From NCBI GenBank assembly GCA_023251875.1, contig JAHEXY010000002.1, positions 495,591 to 559,590 on the forward strand: a stretch of 64,000 bases of DNA, written 5' to 3'. The notes below the pieces were generated by a model. The model did no database searches. It had not been told where the DNA came from and saw nothing but the letters and a program-made list of their open reading frames with translations. The DNA comes from Bacteroidota bacterium. GTDB lineage: Bacteria > Bacteroidota > Bacteroidia > JAHEXY01. The stretch's first letter is position 1, and every line of letters begins with the position of its first letter. Shown here piece after piece: positions 8,233 to 15,830 of the stretch. The position numbers and the translations under genes were made by a program.

Positions 8233-8925
8233 AATCATATTTAATTGTTTATATAGCGCATCTTTATATTTAGGGCCAATGGGTATGGAAGTATCTTTTA
8301 ATGAAATGGCCATATCGTCTATCGCTTGAATTTTATCAATTCTAACAATGTACGACCTATGCGCGCGAGCATAGGCGTGAGGAAACAATTTTTCTTCTAT
8401 AGCTGTTAATGTAGCGTAAATGGTATGGGTATTTGATTGAGTATAAATGCTTACATAATCACCTTCTGCTTTTAAATAAATAATATCAGGCCCATTAATT
8501 TTAATTCTTTGCGATCCTTCTTTTATAAATAAAACATCTTCATGTTGTAATGGTGGGATATTTATTAACTCTTGAACTTTTTGAATGGCTTTATAAAAGC
8601 GAGGATAAGTAAGCGGTTTTACCAGATAATCCAATACATGGTTTTCAAATGCTTCTGTGGCAAAATCTTTATGAGAGGTAGTAAGTATGATTGCCTTTAT
8701 TTTATTTTGCAGTGATTGTATGAGTTCTATTCCGTTCATGTCAGGCATTTCTATATCTACAAATAAAATATCAATAGGCACATTGCTTTTATTTATAATA
8801 TTTAAAGCTTCTATGGGAGATGAAAATGTATGGAGCAAATTCAATCCGCTTGTTTTGCGAATAAACTCTTCCGTGATTCTTTGACAAGGTGTATCATCAT
8901 CTATTATTACACAATTGAAATTCAT
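8230..8925 (-). CDS. LytTR family response regulator
   Basis: An N-terminal receiver domain (IIDDD near the start, phospho-acceptor Asp in LFVDIEMPDMNG, LDYLVKPL lysine) is followed by a LytTR DNA-binding domain (LFIKEGSQRIKI, IIYLKAEGDYVSIYT, RAHRSYIVRIDKI). Proteins of this type bind short direct repeats at promoters when phosphorylated. I start at the ATG (MNFNCVIIDDD) because the receiver begins directly there; an upstream ATG at 8955 would add ten residues. It lies directly downstream of the Hpt gene and is the only recognisable DNA-binding output in the island. Its stop codon lies inside a hairpin element. Confidence 0.9.
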   Translation of the reverse strand: MNFNCVIIDDDTPCQRITEEFIRKTSGLNLLHTFSSPIEALNIINKSNVPIDILFVDIEMPDMNGIELIQSLQNKIKAIILTTSHKDFATEAFENHVLDYLVKPLTYPRFYKAIQKVQELINIPPLQHEDVLFIKEGSQRIKINGPDIIYLKAEGDYVSIYTQSNTHTIYATLTAIEEKLFPHAYARAHRSYIVRIDKIQAIDDMAISLKDTSIPIGPKYKDALYKQLNMI

Positions 8926-8963
8926 ATGTAGATAATTTATTTTTGTTTTAAACATTAATGCTC

Positions 8964-9347
8964 CTATAAATATTCACTTTTTAGTTCTAGCAAAGCCTGT
9001 TGGCATGTGTCAATTACTTTATTTACCAAACCTGGTATTTGCTCGAGATTGGTTTGTTCTAAAGAAAAATTTTCAATATTTCTAATATCTTCATAAATGC
9101 TGTTTATACCCAACATTTCAAAATGAGGTTTTAGTTTATGAGCAATTCGGTTTAAGCGATGCCAATTTTTTTCTTGCAACGTTGTTTGAATTTCGTCAAG
9201 CAAGGAGGGTATTTCCGCACGTAGCATCTGAAGCATTTCTTTCACAAATGCATCATTACCATCGGCAATGGTGTTAAGGTAATTAAGATTGATATGCTTA
9301 GTAGTTTCCATAGTATTGAAGTTTGTGTTTTTATCCCCCCCCCCCAT
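8964..9347 (-). CDS. Histidine phosphotransfer (Hpt) domain protein
   Basis: This is a single Hpt four-helix domain with phospho-accepting His70 in RIAHKLKP. It should shuttle phosphate between the hybrid kinase receiver and the LytTR or membrane receivers. The ATG at 9347 uses the first G of an 11-G run and overlaps the kinase gene by 17 bases, giving MGGGDKNTN at the N-terminus. A second ATG at 9311 (METTKH) would give a more normal Hpt start and is a credible alternative. One base fewer in the G run would place this frame in line with the kinase. The spacing to the LytTR gene is tight, so the two are probably one transcript. Confidence 0.87.
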   Translation of the reverse strand: MGGGDKNTNFNTMETTKHINLNYLNTIADGNDAFVKEMLQMLRAEIPSLLDEIQTTLQEKNWHRLNRIAHKLKPHFEMLGINSIYEDIRNIENFSLEQTNLEQIPGLVNKVIDTCQQALLELKSEYL

Positions 9348-10704
9348 TTTTTATATTATTTACTTTCAGCATGTTACACATTTTTTCGTATAACATTTTT
9401 TTATTAAATGGTTTGGATATATAATCGTTCATACCGGCAGATTTACATTTATCTATTTCTCCTTCCATAGCATGTGCCGTCATGGCAATAATAGGAACAG
9501 ATGTCATTGGGGTTTGCATTTTTCTAATTTCACGAGCGGCATCATAGCCATCCAGTTCGGGCATTTGAATATCCATTAAAATAATATCGAATATTTCGTT
9601 TGATACTTTTTCAACTGCTATGCGTCCGTTTTCAGCAAAATGTATATTGCAATCCCATTTGTTTAATACGGTTTGAGCTAAGAATCTATTAATGGCATTG
9701 TCTTCGACCAAAAGAACATTTATATTTTTTAATTTATTTTGAAAATCTGTTTTCTGTTCTTCATTTATTTCATGTATTGCATCACCTTTTTTAAAAGGTA
9801 AATGAAAGGTAAAGGTAGTGCCTTCATTTAATTTGCTTTGTAGGGCTATTTTCCCTCCTTGTAATTCTACCAAACTTTTAACAATGGTTAAACCTAAGCC
9901 GGTGCCTCCATATTTACGTGTTGTATCATTAGTTGCCTGCGTAAAACTTTCAAAAATGGTGTCAATTTTATTTTCCGGAATACCTATGCCGGTATCTGAT
10001 ATTGAAAACTCAAGTAAATAATCATCTTGATTTAATGCCTGAGAAAAAATTTCAATTTTTATTCTTCCGCTTTCAGTAAACTTAATTGAGTTGCTAGCCA
10101 GATTAATTAGTATTTGCCGTAGTTTAGTTACGTCTCCAACTAGTAGAACGGGGGTATTATTTGATATGGAATAAGTAAGTGAAAGATTTTTGCTATTTGC
10201 AGTAAATTGCAAGGTTTGAATAATATTTTCAAGAGTTTCTTCCAGATGAAAAGGGGTTTTTTCAAAGGTTATTTTCCCCGCCTCTATTTTAGAAAAATCA
10301 AGCACCTCATTTATGATGGTTAATAAATTGTCGGCTGATATTTTTATAGCCTCTATACATTTTTTCTGATCCGGATTGAGTTGTTGATCCAACAAAATAT
10401 CCGTCATCCCTACAATGGCATTCATGGGTGTTCTAATTTCATGACTCATATTGGCTAAAAATTGTTCTTTTATTTTTTTTGCCAATTCAGCTTGTTCCTT
10501 AGCTTTTTTCATTTCTTTATTGGCAGCCTCTAATTCTTTTCGCGATTTTATTTCATCAATCATCATATTTATACCCATTGCCAATGCATCAAACTCATCA
10601 TTATCTCCGGTTAAGGGTACTTCAACATCATAGTTGCCCTTTGCAACTTCCATTACAACATTTAATACCCCTTCTATATAAATTGCAGATAGCATATTGG
10701 TCAT
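9331..10704 (-). CDS. Soluble hybrid histidine kinase (HAMP-like, HisKA, HATPase, receiver)
   Basis: There is a HAMP-like region at about 15-52 without any membrane helix, then a coiled coil. A HisKA domain has phospho-accepting His88 (NMSHEIRTPMNAIVGM). The HATPase domain has its N box near 190-210, DTGIGIP at 237-243 and GGTGLGL at 266-272. A receiver domain from 327 has Asp378 in IILMDIQMPELDG and Lys431. No sensory domain is visible, so input must come from a partner. The best candidate is the STAS-like protein whose gene overlaps the start by 4 bases. The protein ends in NGGGG, encoded by the 11-G run, and a single-base change there would fuse it to the Hpt protein. Confidence 0.93.
   Translation of the reverse strand: MTNMLSAIYIEGVLNVVMEVAKGNYDVEVPLTGDNDEFDALAMGINMMIDEIKSRKELEAANKEMKKAKEQAELAKKIKEQFLANMSHEIRTPMNAIVGMTDILLDQQLNPDQKKCIEAIKISADNLLTIINEVLDFSKIEAGKITFEKTPFHLEETLENIIQTLQFTANSKNLSLTYSISNNTPVLLVGDVTKLRQILINLASNSIKFTESGRIKIEIFSQALNQDDYLLEFSISDTGIGIPENKIDTIFESFTQATNDTTRKYGGTGLGLTIVKSLVELQGGKIALQSKLNEGTTFTFHLPFKKGDAIHEINEEQKTDFQNKLKNINVLLVEDNAINRFLAQTVLNKWDCNIHFAENGRIAVEKVSNEIFDIILMDIQMPELDGYDAAREIRKMQTPMTSVPIIAMTAHAMEGEIDKCKSAGMNDYISKPFNKKMLYEKMCNMLKVNNIKNGGGG
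9335..9345 (-). repeat. G11 homopolymer at the kinase/Hpt junction
   Basis: Eleven C on the plus strand, which is eleven G in the coding strand, form the last codons of the hybrid kinase and the first codons of the Hpt gene. Such a run is very unusual in this AT-rich sequence and is a classic substrate for slippage in replication, transcription or translation. It is also a classic place for sequencing error. Confidence 0.95.
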
Positions 10705-11093
10705 ATTTTTTCTTTAAGCCATTTCATGGCTGCATCTTTTGTGCTAAAAAATTTACATTTTTTGTTTCCCGAAAGTCCAATATAAAAAGAAGCCAATAGC
10801 TTAGCAACGGGATGTAAGCCCCATAAAGCAACTCTTACCGGCCTTTCACCCTGATTACATAAATCAGTCCATACGTTTCTGGCCAATGTAGTTTGTTTTC
10901 CGGCTTTATTTAAATCAACCAAAACGCGAATAGGACCATCGAACTTTGCATAAAGGCACAATGATTTTTCTTTAAACTGTACTGCCATTTCATCATCAAT
11001 AGCCCCAATGGTATTAGCATAAATTATATTGTCGTCAGCTAAATAGTGATGGTGCTGGCCAACATAAAATTCATGAATAATAGTTTGTTTCAT
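10701..11093 (-). CDS. STAS/SEC14-like small protein, tandem copy 2
   Basis: This 130-residue soluble protein carries the core strand VLVDLNKAGKQ, the segment RPVRVALWGLHPVAKLLASF and the ending KKCKFFSTKDAAMKWLKEKI. It is closely similar over its whole length to the gene just upstream (11118-11519), so the two arose by tandem duplication. The fold looks SpoIIAA/STAS-like, a class often used for protein-protein switching, but no phosphorylatable serine motif is certain. The stop overlaps the kinase ATG by 4 bases (ATGA type), which implies coupled translation and equal dosage with the sensorless kinase. Confidence 0.75.
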   Translation of the reverse strand: MKQTIIHEFYVGQHHHYLADDNIIYANTIGAIDDEMAVQFKEKSLCLYAKFDGPIRVLVDLNKAGKQTTLARNVWTDLCNQGERPVRVALWGLHPVAKLLASFYIGLSGNKKCKFFSTKDAAMKWLKEKI

Positions 11094-11117
11094 GTGTATA
11101 GGGTTTATTTTAGATTT

Positions 11118-11519
11118 TTAGGGTTCTATTTTTTCTTTAAGCCAACTTAAAGCCTTTTCTTTATCACTAAAAAACTTGCTTTTTTTATTATCCGTTATAC
11201 CGGCAAAAAAAGAAGCTATTATTCTTGCTACCGGATGCAAACCCCAAAGAGCAACTTTTACCGGCCTTGCACCTAAATCTGTTAATTCTGCAAATACTTT
11301 TCTTGCTTCGGCCGATTGTTTACCTGCTTTATTAAGATCAACCAATACACGTTTGGGCCCTTCAAACATGGTATGCAGTTTTGTAGAAACAGCTTTGCAT
11401 CGCAATGCTTGTTCATAATCGACTTCACCATTGAGCGTTACACAAATGATATAATCGTCAGTTAAGCAATAATGATGACGATCAACGTAATATTCTTGAA
11501 TGATGGTTTGTGTGCCCAT
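11118..11519 (-). CDS. STAS/SEC14-like small protein, tandem copy 1
   Basis: This is the first gene of the island and a paralogue of the next one. Shared blocks are VLVDLNKAGKQ, RPVKVALWGLHPVARIIASF and KKSKFFSDKEKALSWLKEKI. The N-terminal strand (IIQEYYVDRHHYCLTDDYII) is the most divergent part. No membrane segment or catalytic motif is visible. The gap to copy 2 is 24 bases. The region upstream to 11778 holds no gene, and I could not find a clear minus-strand promoter in it. A regulatory role on the kinase is inferred only from gene order. Confidence 0.75.
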   Translation of the reverse strand: MGTQTIIQEYYVDRHHYCLTDDYIICVTLNGEVDYEQALRCKAVSTKLHTMFEGPKRVLVDLNKAGKQSAEARKVFAELTDLGARPVKVALWGLHPVARIIASFFAGITDNKKSKFFSDKEKALSWLKEKIEP

Positions 11520-11778
11520 AATGGTTTTAGTCTGTTATACGTATTTTTAAGACTAAAGTTGTATTTTTTCTAGACAAAGTGCCTGTTTTGTTCGTTAAAA
11601 ATTAAGGGATGAGGGATGAAAAGTTAATTTTCTCATGGCCTTACGTCCTAAAATAAAATAACATCTGATTTTTCTTTAAAACCATCATTGAATTTTTAAA
11701 TCATAAACTATATCTTGGGCCAAATTATATGGCATGATTATTTCTGTGCCCTTCATTATTTATTATAAATTAAGAACC

Positions 11779-12291
11779 ATGATTAAAAATATTTTATCAT
11801 TATTATTTATTTGCCAATTATCCATAACCGCATTAGCGCAAGAAAAAAATCATAAACTCCCGGCTGTTGATGTAAAAACATTAGACGGTAAAACTTTCAA
11901 TACAGCTAATTTTGACAATGGGGGCAAGCCTATTATAATTGATTTTTGGGCAACCTGGTGTAAACCTTGTGTAAAAGAATTGAATGCTATTGCCGAAGTT
12001 TATGAAGAATGGGAAAAAGAAACAGGAGTAAAAGTAATTGCTATTTCTATTGATGATGCTCGAAACATGGCAAAAGTGGGCCCATTTGTAAATGGAGAAA
12101 GTTGGGATTATGATGTATATATTGATTCTAATGGAGATTTTAAACGAGCCATGAATGTAAACAATGTGCCTCATACATTCTTATTAAACGGTAATAAAGA
12201 AATTGTTTGGCAACACAATTCCTATTCCGAAGGAGATGAAAAAGAGTTGCTGGCAGAATTAAAGAAATTAAAAGCAGTGAAGAAGAATTAG
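11779..12291 (+). CDS. Periplasmic TlpA/ResA-like thioredoxin
   Basis: A signal peptide (MIKNILSLLFICQLSITALAQ) is followed by a thioredoxin/AhpC-TSA-type fold with active site WATWCKPC and the cis-proline segment NNVPHTFLLN. Proteins of this type reduce or maintain disulfides in the periplasm, for example in cytochrome c maturation or redox defence. I choose the ATG at 11779 because it begins directly at the signal peptide; the longer frame from 11734 adds an unlikely hydrophobic leader. It is alone between the signalling island and trmO. Its 3' end runs directly into a TTAGCTAATTAGC repeat. Confidence 0.88.
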   Translation: MIKNILSLLFICQLSITALAQEKNHKLPAVDVKTLDGKTFNTANFDNGGKPIIIDFWATWCKPCVKELNAIAEVYEEWEKETGVKVIAISIDDARNMAKVGPFVNGESWDYDVYIDSNGDFKRAMNVNNVPHTFLLNGNKEIVWQHNSYSEGDEKELLAELKKLKAVKKN

Positions 12292-12330
12292 CTAATTAGC
12301 GGATGTGATGATTAGCTGATGAAAAAAATT
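12289..12330. repeat. TTAGCTAATTAGC-type array, left of trmO
   Basis: This stretch reads TTAGCTAATTAGCGGATG, then TGATGATTAGCTGATG. It starts at the stop codon of the thioredoxin gene. A similar array lies on the other side of trmO and around the four-helix gene near 29.4-29.8 kb. Confidence 0.75.
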
Positions 12331-12359
12331 AATTAATGTGAAGATGTGCCGATATACCA

Positions 12360-12839
12360 ATGGAGGAATTTAAAATAAATTCAATTGCAAAGGTTTTTAA
12401 TCAAAGAGTTGAGCCCATTGATGATAATTGGGGCAGCATTATTTCTGAAATAAAATTAAAAGAACATATTCCTACTGAAGCTATTGATGGCATTGAACAG
12501 TTTTCTCATCTCGAAATATTCTATATCTTTCATTTAGCCTATCAAAAAAATAATCCTATTTTGGGAAGCGGACATCCGAGAGAAAATCCTGCATATCCTA
12601 AAACAGGTATTTTTGCTCAAAGAAAAAAAGATAGACCTAATTTTATTGGATCAACCATTGTGAAATTAATCAGGAAAGAAAATAGAAGCTTATTTGTGCA
12701 ATATTTAGATGCTATAAATGAAACGCCTATTATTGATATAAAGCCGGTGGTAAAAGAATTTTTACCTAATGAAGAAACCAAGCAGCCTAATTGGATGGGA
12801 GACTTAATGAAAAATTATTATACTAAATTAGCTGATTAG
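12360..12839 (+). CDS. trmO: TrmO/TsaA-like SAM-dependent methyltransferase
   Basis: This 159-residue beta-barrel methyltransferase family member has the conserved run GSGHPRENPAYPKTGIF, then FAQRKKDRPNFIGST, which fills the place of the TrmO motif RSPFRPNPIG. In characterised members the enzyme methylates the N6 position of the threonylcarbamoyl-adenosine at tRNA position 37. The motif deviates (KKDRPNFIG), so the exact substrate is uncertain. The last codons (KLAD, stop) coincide with the TTAGCTGATTAG repeat that flanks the gene on both sides. Confidence 0.78.
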   Translation: MEEFKINSIAKVFNQRVEPIDDNWGSIISEIKLKEHIPTEAIDGIEQFSHLEIFYIFHLAYQKNNPILGSGHPRENPAYPKTGIFAQRKKDRPNFIGSTIVKLIRKENRSLFVQYLDAINETPIIDIKPVVKEFLPNEETKQPNWMGDLMKNYYTKLAD

Positions 12840-12890
12840 TTAATGAGATGATTAGCTAATTAGCTGATGAGGTAATTAGCTAATTAAAAT
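12829..12890. repeat. TTAGCTAATTAGC-type array, right of trmO
   Basis: At least four near-copies of a 9-13 base unit (TTAGCTGATTAG, GATTAGCTAATTAGCTGATG, GGTAATTAGCTAATTA) overlap the end of the trmO frame and fill the gap to the next gene. Confidence 0.75.
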
Positions 12891-12923
12891 GCAATTGATA
12901 AAAAAATAATTTTTAATAAAATA

Positions 12924-14645
12924 ATGGTGAAAAAATTATTACAAAAGAAAATTCTTATGCACCAAATTGGTTTAATCTCTAAACCTTCCAATCTTTCAAT
13001 CTTTCAATCTTTCAATTTTCTAATTAATTTATTGTTCTCTGTTCTCTGTTCTCTGTTCATTAATTATTCGTCTGCACAAAACTTAAATCTTGGTGAAATT
13101 CATGGTAACTTTCAAACAGATGTTCAATTTTATAATCCCGATTCGGCAATTGGCGCTGCGCCTGTTCCTCAAAAAATGTTAGAAAATAGTTTTTTGAATG
13201 TAGTGTACACAAATGGCAAATTTTCTGCAGGTCTTAGATACGAAAGTTATTTAAATGTAATGCAAGGTTTCGATCCGCGTTACAAAGGCAATGGCCTTCC
13301 ATATCGTTTTGCATCGTTTAAAAATGAAAAATTAGAAGTTACTGTAGGTAATTTTTATGAGCAATTTGGTACCGGAATGATTTTTCGTACTTATGAAAAT
13401 TGGGGATTGGGATATGATAATTCATTAGAAGGAATAAAAATTAAACTTACTCCGCATAAAGGAATTACTTTAAAAGGTGTGATTGGAAAACAAAGATATT
13501 TTTTTGATTATGGAGATGGTATTGTGCGTGGGGCAGACGGTGAAATTAATTTAAACGAAACCTTTGTAAAATTAGCTGAAAAGAAAACTCAAATTATTTT
13601 AGGTGGAAGTTTTGTAAGCAAATACCAGGCAGATAATGACCCCATTTATATTCTTCCTGAAAATGTGGGCGCCATGGCCGGTAGGTTAAATATTATCCGA
13701 GGCAAAATAAATTTTTATTCTGAGTATGCGTATAAAATAAATGACCCATCTACCATTAATAGTTTTATTTACAAGCCCGGGCAGTCTTTACTAGTACAAA
13801 CTTCTTATTCTCAAAAAGGCTTAGGTATTACTCTTGCTGCAAAGCGAATTGATAACATGTCGTTTAAATCTGATAGAACTGCAACGGGCATTTTTCTCGA
13901 TATCAATTATCTTTCTTCCTTAACAAGACAACAAACATACAACCTTGCAAGTATGTATTCTTATGCTACGCAAGCTAATGGAGAAATGGGGTTAATGGGA
14001 GAAATTATGTACAAAATAAAAAAAGATTCTAAACTGGGTGGTAAATATGGAATGCTTATTACATTCAATTATTCTCGTACAAATGAATTAAATAAAACAC
14101 TTTTGCCTGATAGTACTTATATGGGTTATGAATCGAATTTTTTTAAAGTAGGAAAAGAAACGTATTCTCAAGAATGTAATCTAGAAATCAATAAAAAATT
14201 CAGCTCAAAAGTAAAAGCAACTTTCGCTTACCTCTATCAAGAATACAATAAAGCAGTTGTTCAGTCAGCCGCCAACGTGGGCATTATTTATTCACATATT
14301 GGAATTCTTGATTTATCATATAAAATAAATGATGAAAATACGATTAGAACGGAGCTGCAACATTTGTATACAAAGCAAGACAATGGATCTTGGGCAATGG
14401 GATTGCTTGAATATACTATTGCTCCCAACTATTTTGCTGCTGTATCTGATTTATACAATTACGGAAATGAAAATGAGGATAAACGTTTGCACTATTATTC
14501 GATTTCTGCAGGGTATATGAAAGATGCCTTGAGAATTTCATTGTCATACGGCCGTCAACGTGCAGGCGTGTTTTGCGTGGGAGGTGTGTGTAGAAATGTT
14601 CCTGCATCAAATGGATTGCTAGTTACAATCACGGATAGTTTTTAA
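12924..14645 (+). CDS. DUF6029 family outer-membrane beta-barrel protein
   Basis: After an unusual N-terminus the mature protein begins at about AQNLNLGEIHGNFQTDVQFY, the typical DUF6029 opening. It continues as alternating amphipathic strands and ends in an aromatic terminus (TDSF), as expected of an outer-membrane barrel. The role is unknown; in related genomes it is found near Omp28 genes, as here. The signal-peptide region is encoded by two tandem repeats, four units of TTTCAATC and three of TGTTCTC, neither of which is a multiple of three. Loss or gain of a unit would switch the gene off. The start at 12924 precedes both repeats; 12957 is an alternative. Confidence 0.82.
   Translation: MVKKLLQKKILMHQIGLISKPSNLSIFQSFNFLINLLFSVLCSLFINYSSAQNLNLGEIHGNFQTDVQFYNPDSAIGAAPVPQKMLENSFLNVVYTNGKFSAGLRYESYLNVMQGFDPRYKGNGLPYRFASFKNEKLEVTVGNFYEQFGTGMIFRTYENWGLGYDNSLEGIKIKLTPHKGITLKGVIGKQRYFFDYGDGIVRGADGEINLNETFVKLAEKKTQIILGGSFVSKYQADNDPIYILPENVGAMAGRLNIIRGKINFYSEYAYKINDPSTINSFIYKPGQSLLVQTSYSQKGLGITLAAKRIDNMSFKSDRTATGIFLDINYLSSLTRQQTYNLASMYSYATQANGEMGLMGEIMYKIKKDSKLGGKYGMLITFNYSRTNELNKTLLPDSTYMGYESNFFKVGKETYSQECNLEINKKFSSKVKATFAYLYQEYNKAVVQSAANVGIIYSHIGILDLSYKINDENTIRTELQHLYTKQDNGSWAMGLLEYTIAPNYFAAVSDLYNYGNENEDKRLHYYSISAGYMKDALRISLSYGRQRAGVFCVGGVCRNVPASNGLLVTITDSF
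12986..13017 (+). repeat. 8-bp tandem repeat (TTTCAATC x4, outer units imperfect)
   Basis: The units are TTCCAATC, TTTCAATC, TTTCAATC and TTTCAATT. They lie inside the N-terminal coding region of the DUF6029 gene, upstream of the signal-peptide core. Confidence 0.9.
13033..13058 (+). repeat. 7-bp tandem repeat (TGTTCTC x3 plus partial)
   Basis: Three perfect heptamers and a partial fourth encode the hydrophobic core of the signal peptide (LFSVLCSLF) of the DUF6029 protein. One unit gained or lost shifts the frame; three units restore it. Confidence 0.92.
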
Positions 14646-14705
14646 GACCTCTCCCCAGCCTTCTCCGAACATGTCCTGAGCGAAGTCGAAGGAGGAGAGG
14701 GAGGA
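14646..14705. repeat. GC-rich hairpin repeat (core family), copy 2
   Basis: CCTCTCCCCAGCCTTCTCC and GGAGGAGAGGGAGG pair around the sequence CATGTCCTGAGCGAAGTCGA. It directly follows the DUF6029 stop codon and is related to the copy near 60870, which carries the same CTTCGACT-CTCAGGA inner segment. Confidence 0.75.
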
Positions 14706-14741
14706 CTGAAATAAACGAGTTCATCAATAAATTATAAAAAT

Positions 14742-15710
14742 ATGTCGAAGTTTAATTATAGAGCAGTTCCCAAAATTACAATTTGCGTCCCTCTCTTTGA
14801 GAGGGATAAAGGGAGAGGAAATAAAAAAATACAATTTTTGGAACTGCTCTATATATTTTTGGGTTTGGGAATTTTATTTTTTAGCTCTTGCGACAAAATA
14901 ACAGGCCCTTATGTTGAAGAACAAAACCAAAATGCGGTTGATACAGTAAAATGCCCTGTTCCTGATTTTACTCCCTATTCTAGCCCAATTAGAAAAATTT
15001 TATTGGAAGATTTTACGGGCCATAAATGTGTGAATTGTCCGGCTGCGCATGATATTGCTACAGATTTAAAAAATACTTACGGAGATCAATTGGTAATTCT
15101 TGCCATTCATGCAGGTTTTTTTGCAAAAACAGACAATGACAAATACACCTATGATTTTAATACAGATGCAGGAGCAGAGCTCAATACTTATTTTCAAACC
15201 AATGATGTTTTTCCAACAGGTATGATTAATCGCATTGAAACAAATAGTTCGTATTTGATTACTAAAGATAATTGGGCTGCAACAGTTGACACATTAGTAA
15301 ATAAAACGCCTACTGCATATATTCAAATGGTAAATGATTTTGATACTACTGAACGAAGATTATGCACGCATGTAAATACTGAGTTTTTATCTAGTTTGAA
15401 TGGCACTTATCACCTTTGTGTTTTTATAATAGAAGACAGTATTGTGGCTACTCAAGAAAATTATGTAAATAGTGTTGCTACAGATGTAGAAGATTATGTT
15501 CATTATCATGTATTGCGCGATGCCATTAATGGAACCTGGGGAGATACTGTTGCAACAGGAGCAATTACAACAGGCTATGCGAAAACATTAAGTTATACTT
15601 ATACAGTAAATGATGCTTGGGAGGCACAACATTGTTCTATTATAGCATTTGTTTATAATGATGCTACAAAAGAAATTTTACAAGTAGAACAGGAAAAAAT
15701 TATAGAATAG
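14742..15710 (+). CDS. Omp28-related lipoprotein with CxxC motif
   Basis: The mature part begins after a lipoprotein signal (LGLGILFFSSC) and carries RKILLEDFTGHKCVNCPAAHD. That is the conserved start of Omp28-type proteins, whose thioredoxin-like domain has a CVNC pair. The protein is probably an outer-membrane or surface lipoprotein; the function is not established. The ATG at 14742 lies upstream of a complete family A hairpin element, and about 30 residues of the predicted N-terminus are translated element. No other ATG lies before the lipobox, so either this start is used or an internal TTG near 14865 is. It follows the DUF6029 gene in the same direction. Confidence 0.82.
   Translation: MSKFNYRAVPKITICVPLFERDKGRGNKKIQFLELLYIFLGLGILFFSSCDKITGPYVEEQNQNAVDTVKCPVPDFTPYSSPIRKILLEDFTGHKCVNCPAAHDIATDLKNTYGDQLVILAIHAGFFAKTDNDKYTYDFNTDAGAELNTYFQTNDVFPTGMINRIETNSSYLITKDNWAATVDTLVNKTPTAYIQMVNDFDTTERRLCTHVNTEFLSSLNGTYHLCVFIIEDSIVATQENYVNSVATDVEDYVHYHVLRDAINGTWGDTVATGAITTGYAKTLSYTYTVNDAWEAQHCSIIAFVYNDATKEILQVEQEKIIE
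14757..14854. repeat. Hairpin element family A, copy 2, inside a coding region
   Basis: Arms AGAGCAGTTCCCAAAATT and AATTTTTGGAACTGCTCT are complementary around the core CCCTCTCTTTGAGAGGG and GGGAGAGGA. The copy is open in the reading frame of the Omp28-like gene and lies between its ATG and its lipoprotein signal. Confidence 0.92.
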
Positions 15711-15718
15711 CGTTTTTA

Positions 15719-15818
15719 TCGCAGAGGCACGAAGACACAGAGAAAATAAATCCATGCAAATATTTCAGTTAAATATTTTGAATAATAAGCCTCTCTGCGC
15801 CTCTGCGTCTCTGCGGTT
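15719..15818. repeat. Inverted GCAGAGGC-type repeat pair
   Basis: CGCAGAGGCACGAAGACACA at the left is matched by TCTGCGCCTCTGCGTCTCTG at the right in inverted orientation, separated by about 55 AT-rich bases. It fills the gap between the Omp28-like gene and the epimerase and ends 12 bases before the TTG start. Confidence 0.75.
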
Positions 15819-15830
15819 AATTTTTTTCTC

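Noticed and set aside
11520-11778. Possible tRNA or small RNA in the gap upstream of the signalling island
   Set aside because: No cloverleaf, CCA end or strong hairpin was found; the stretch is AT-rich with no clear features.
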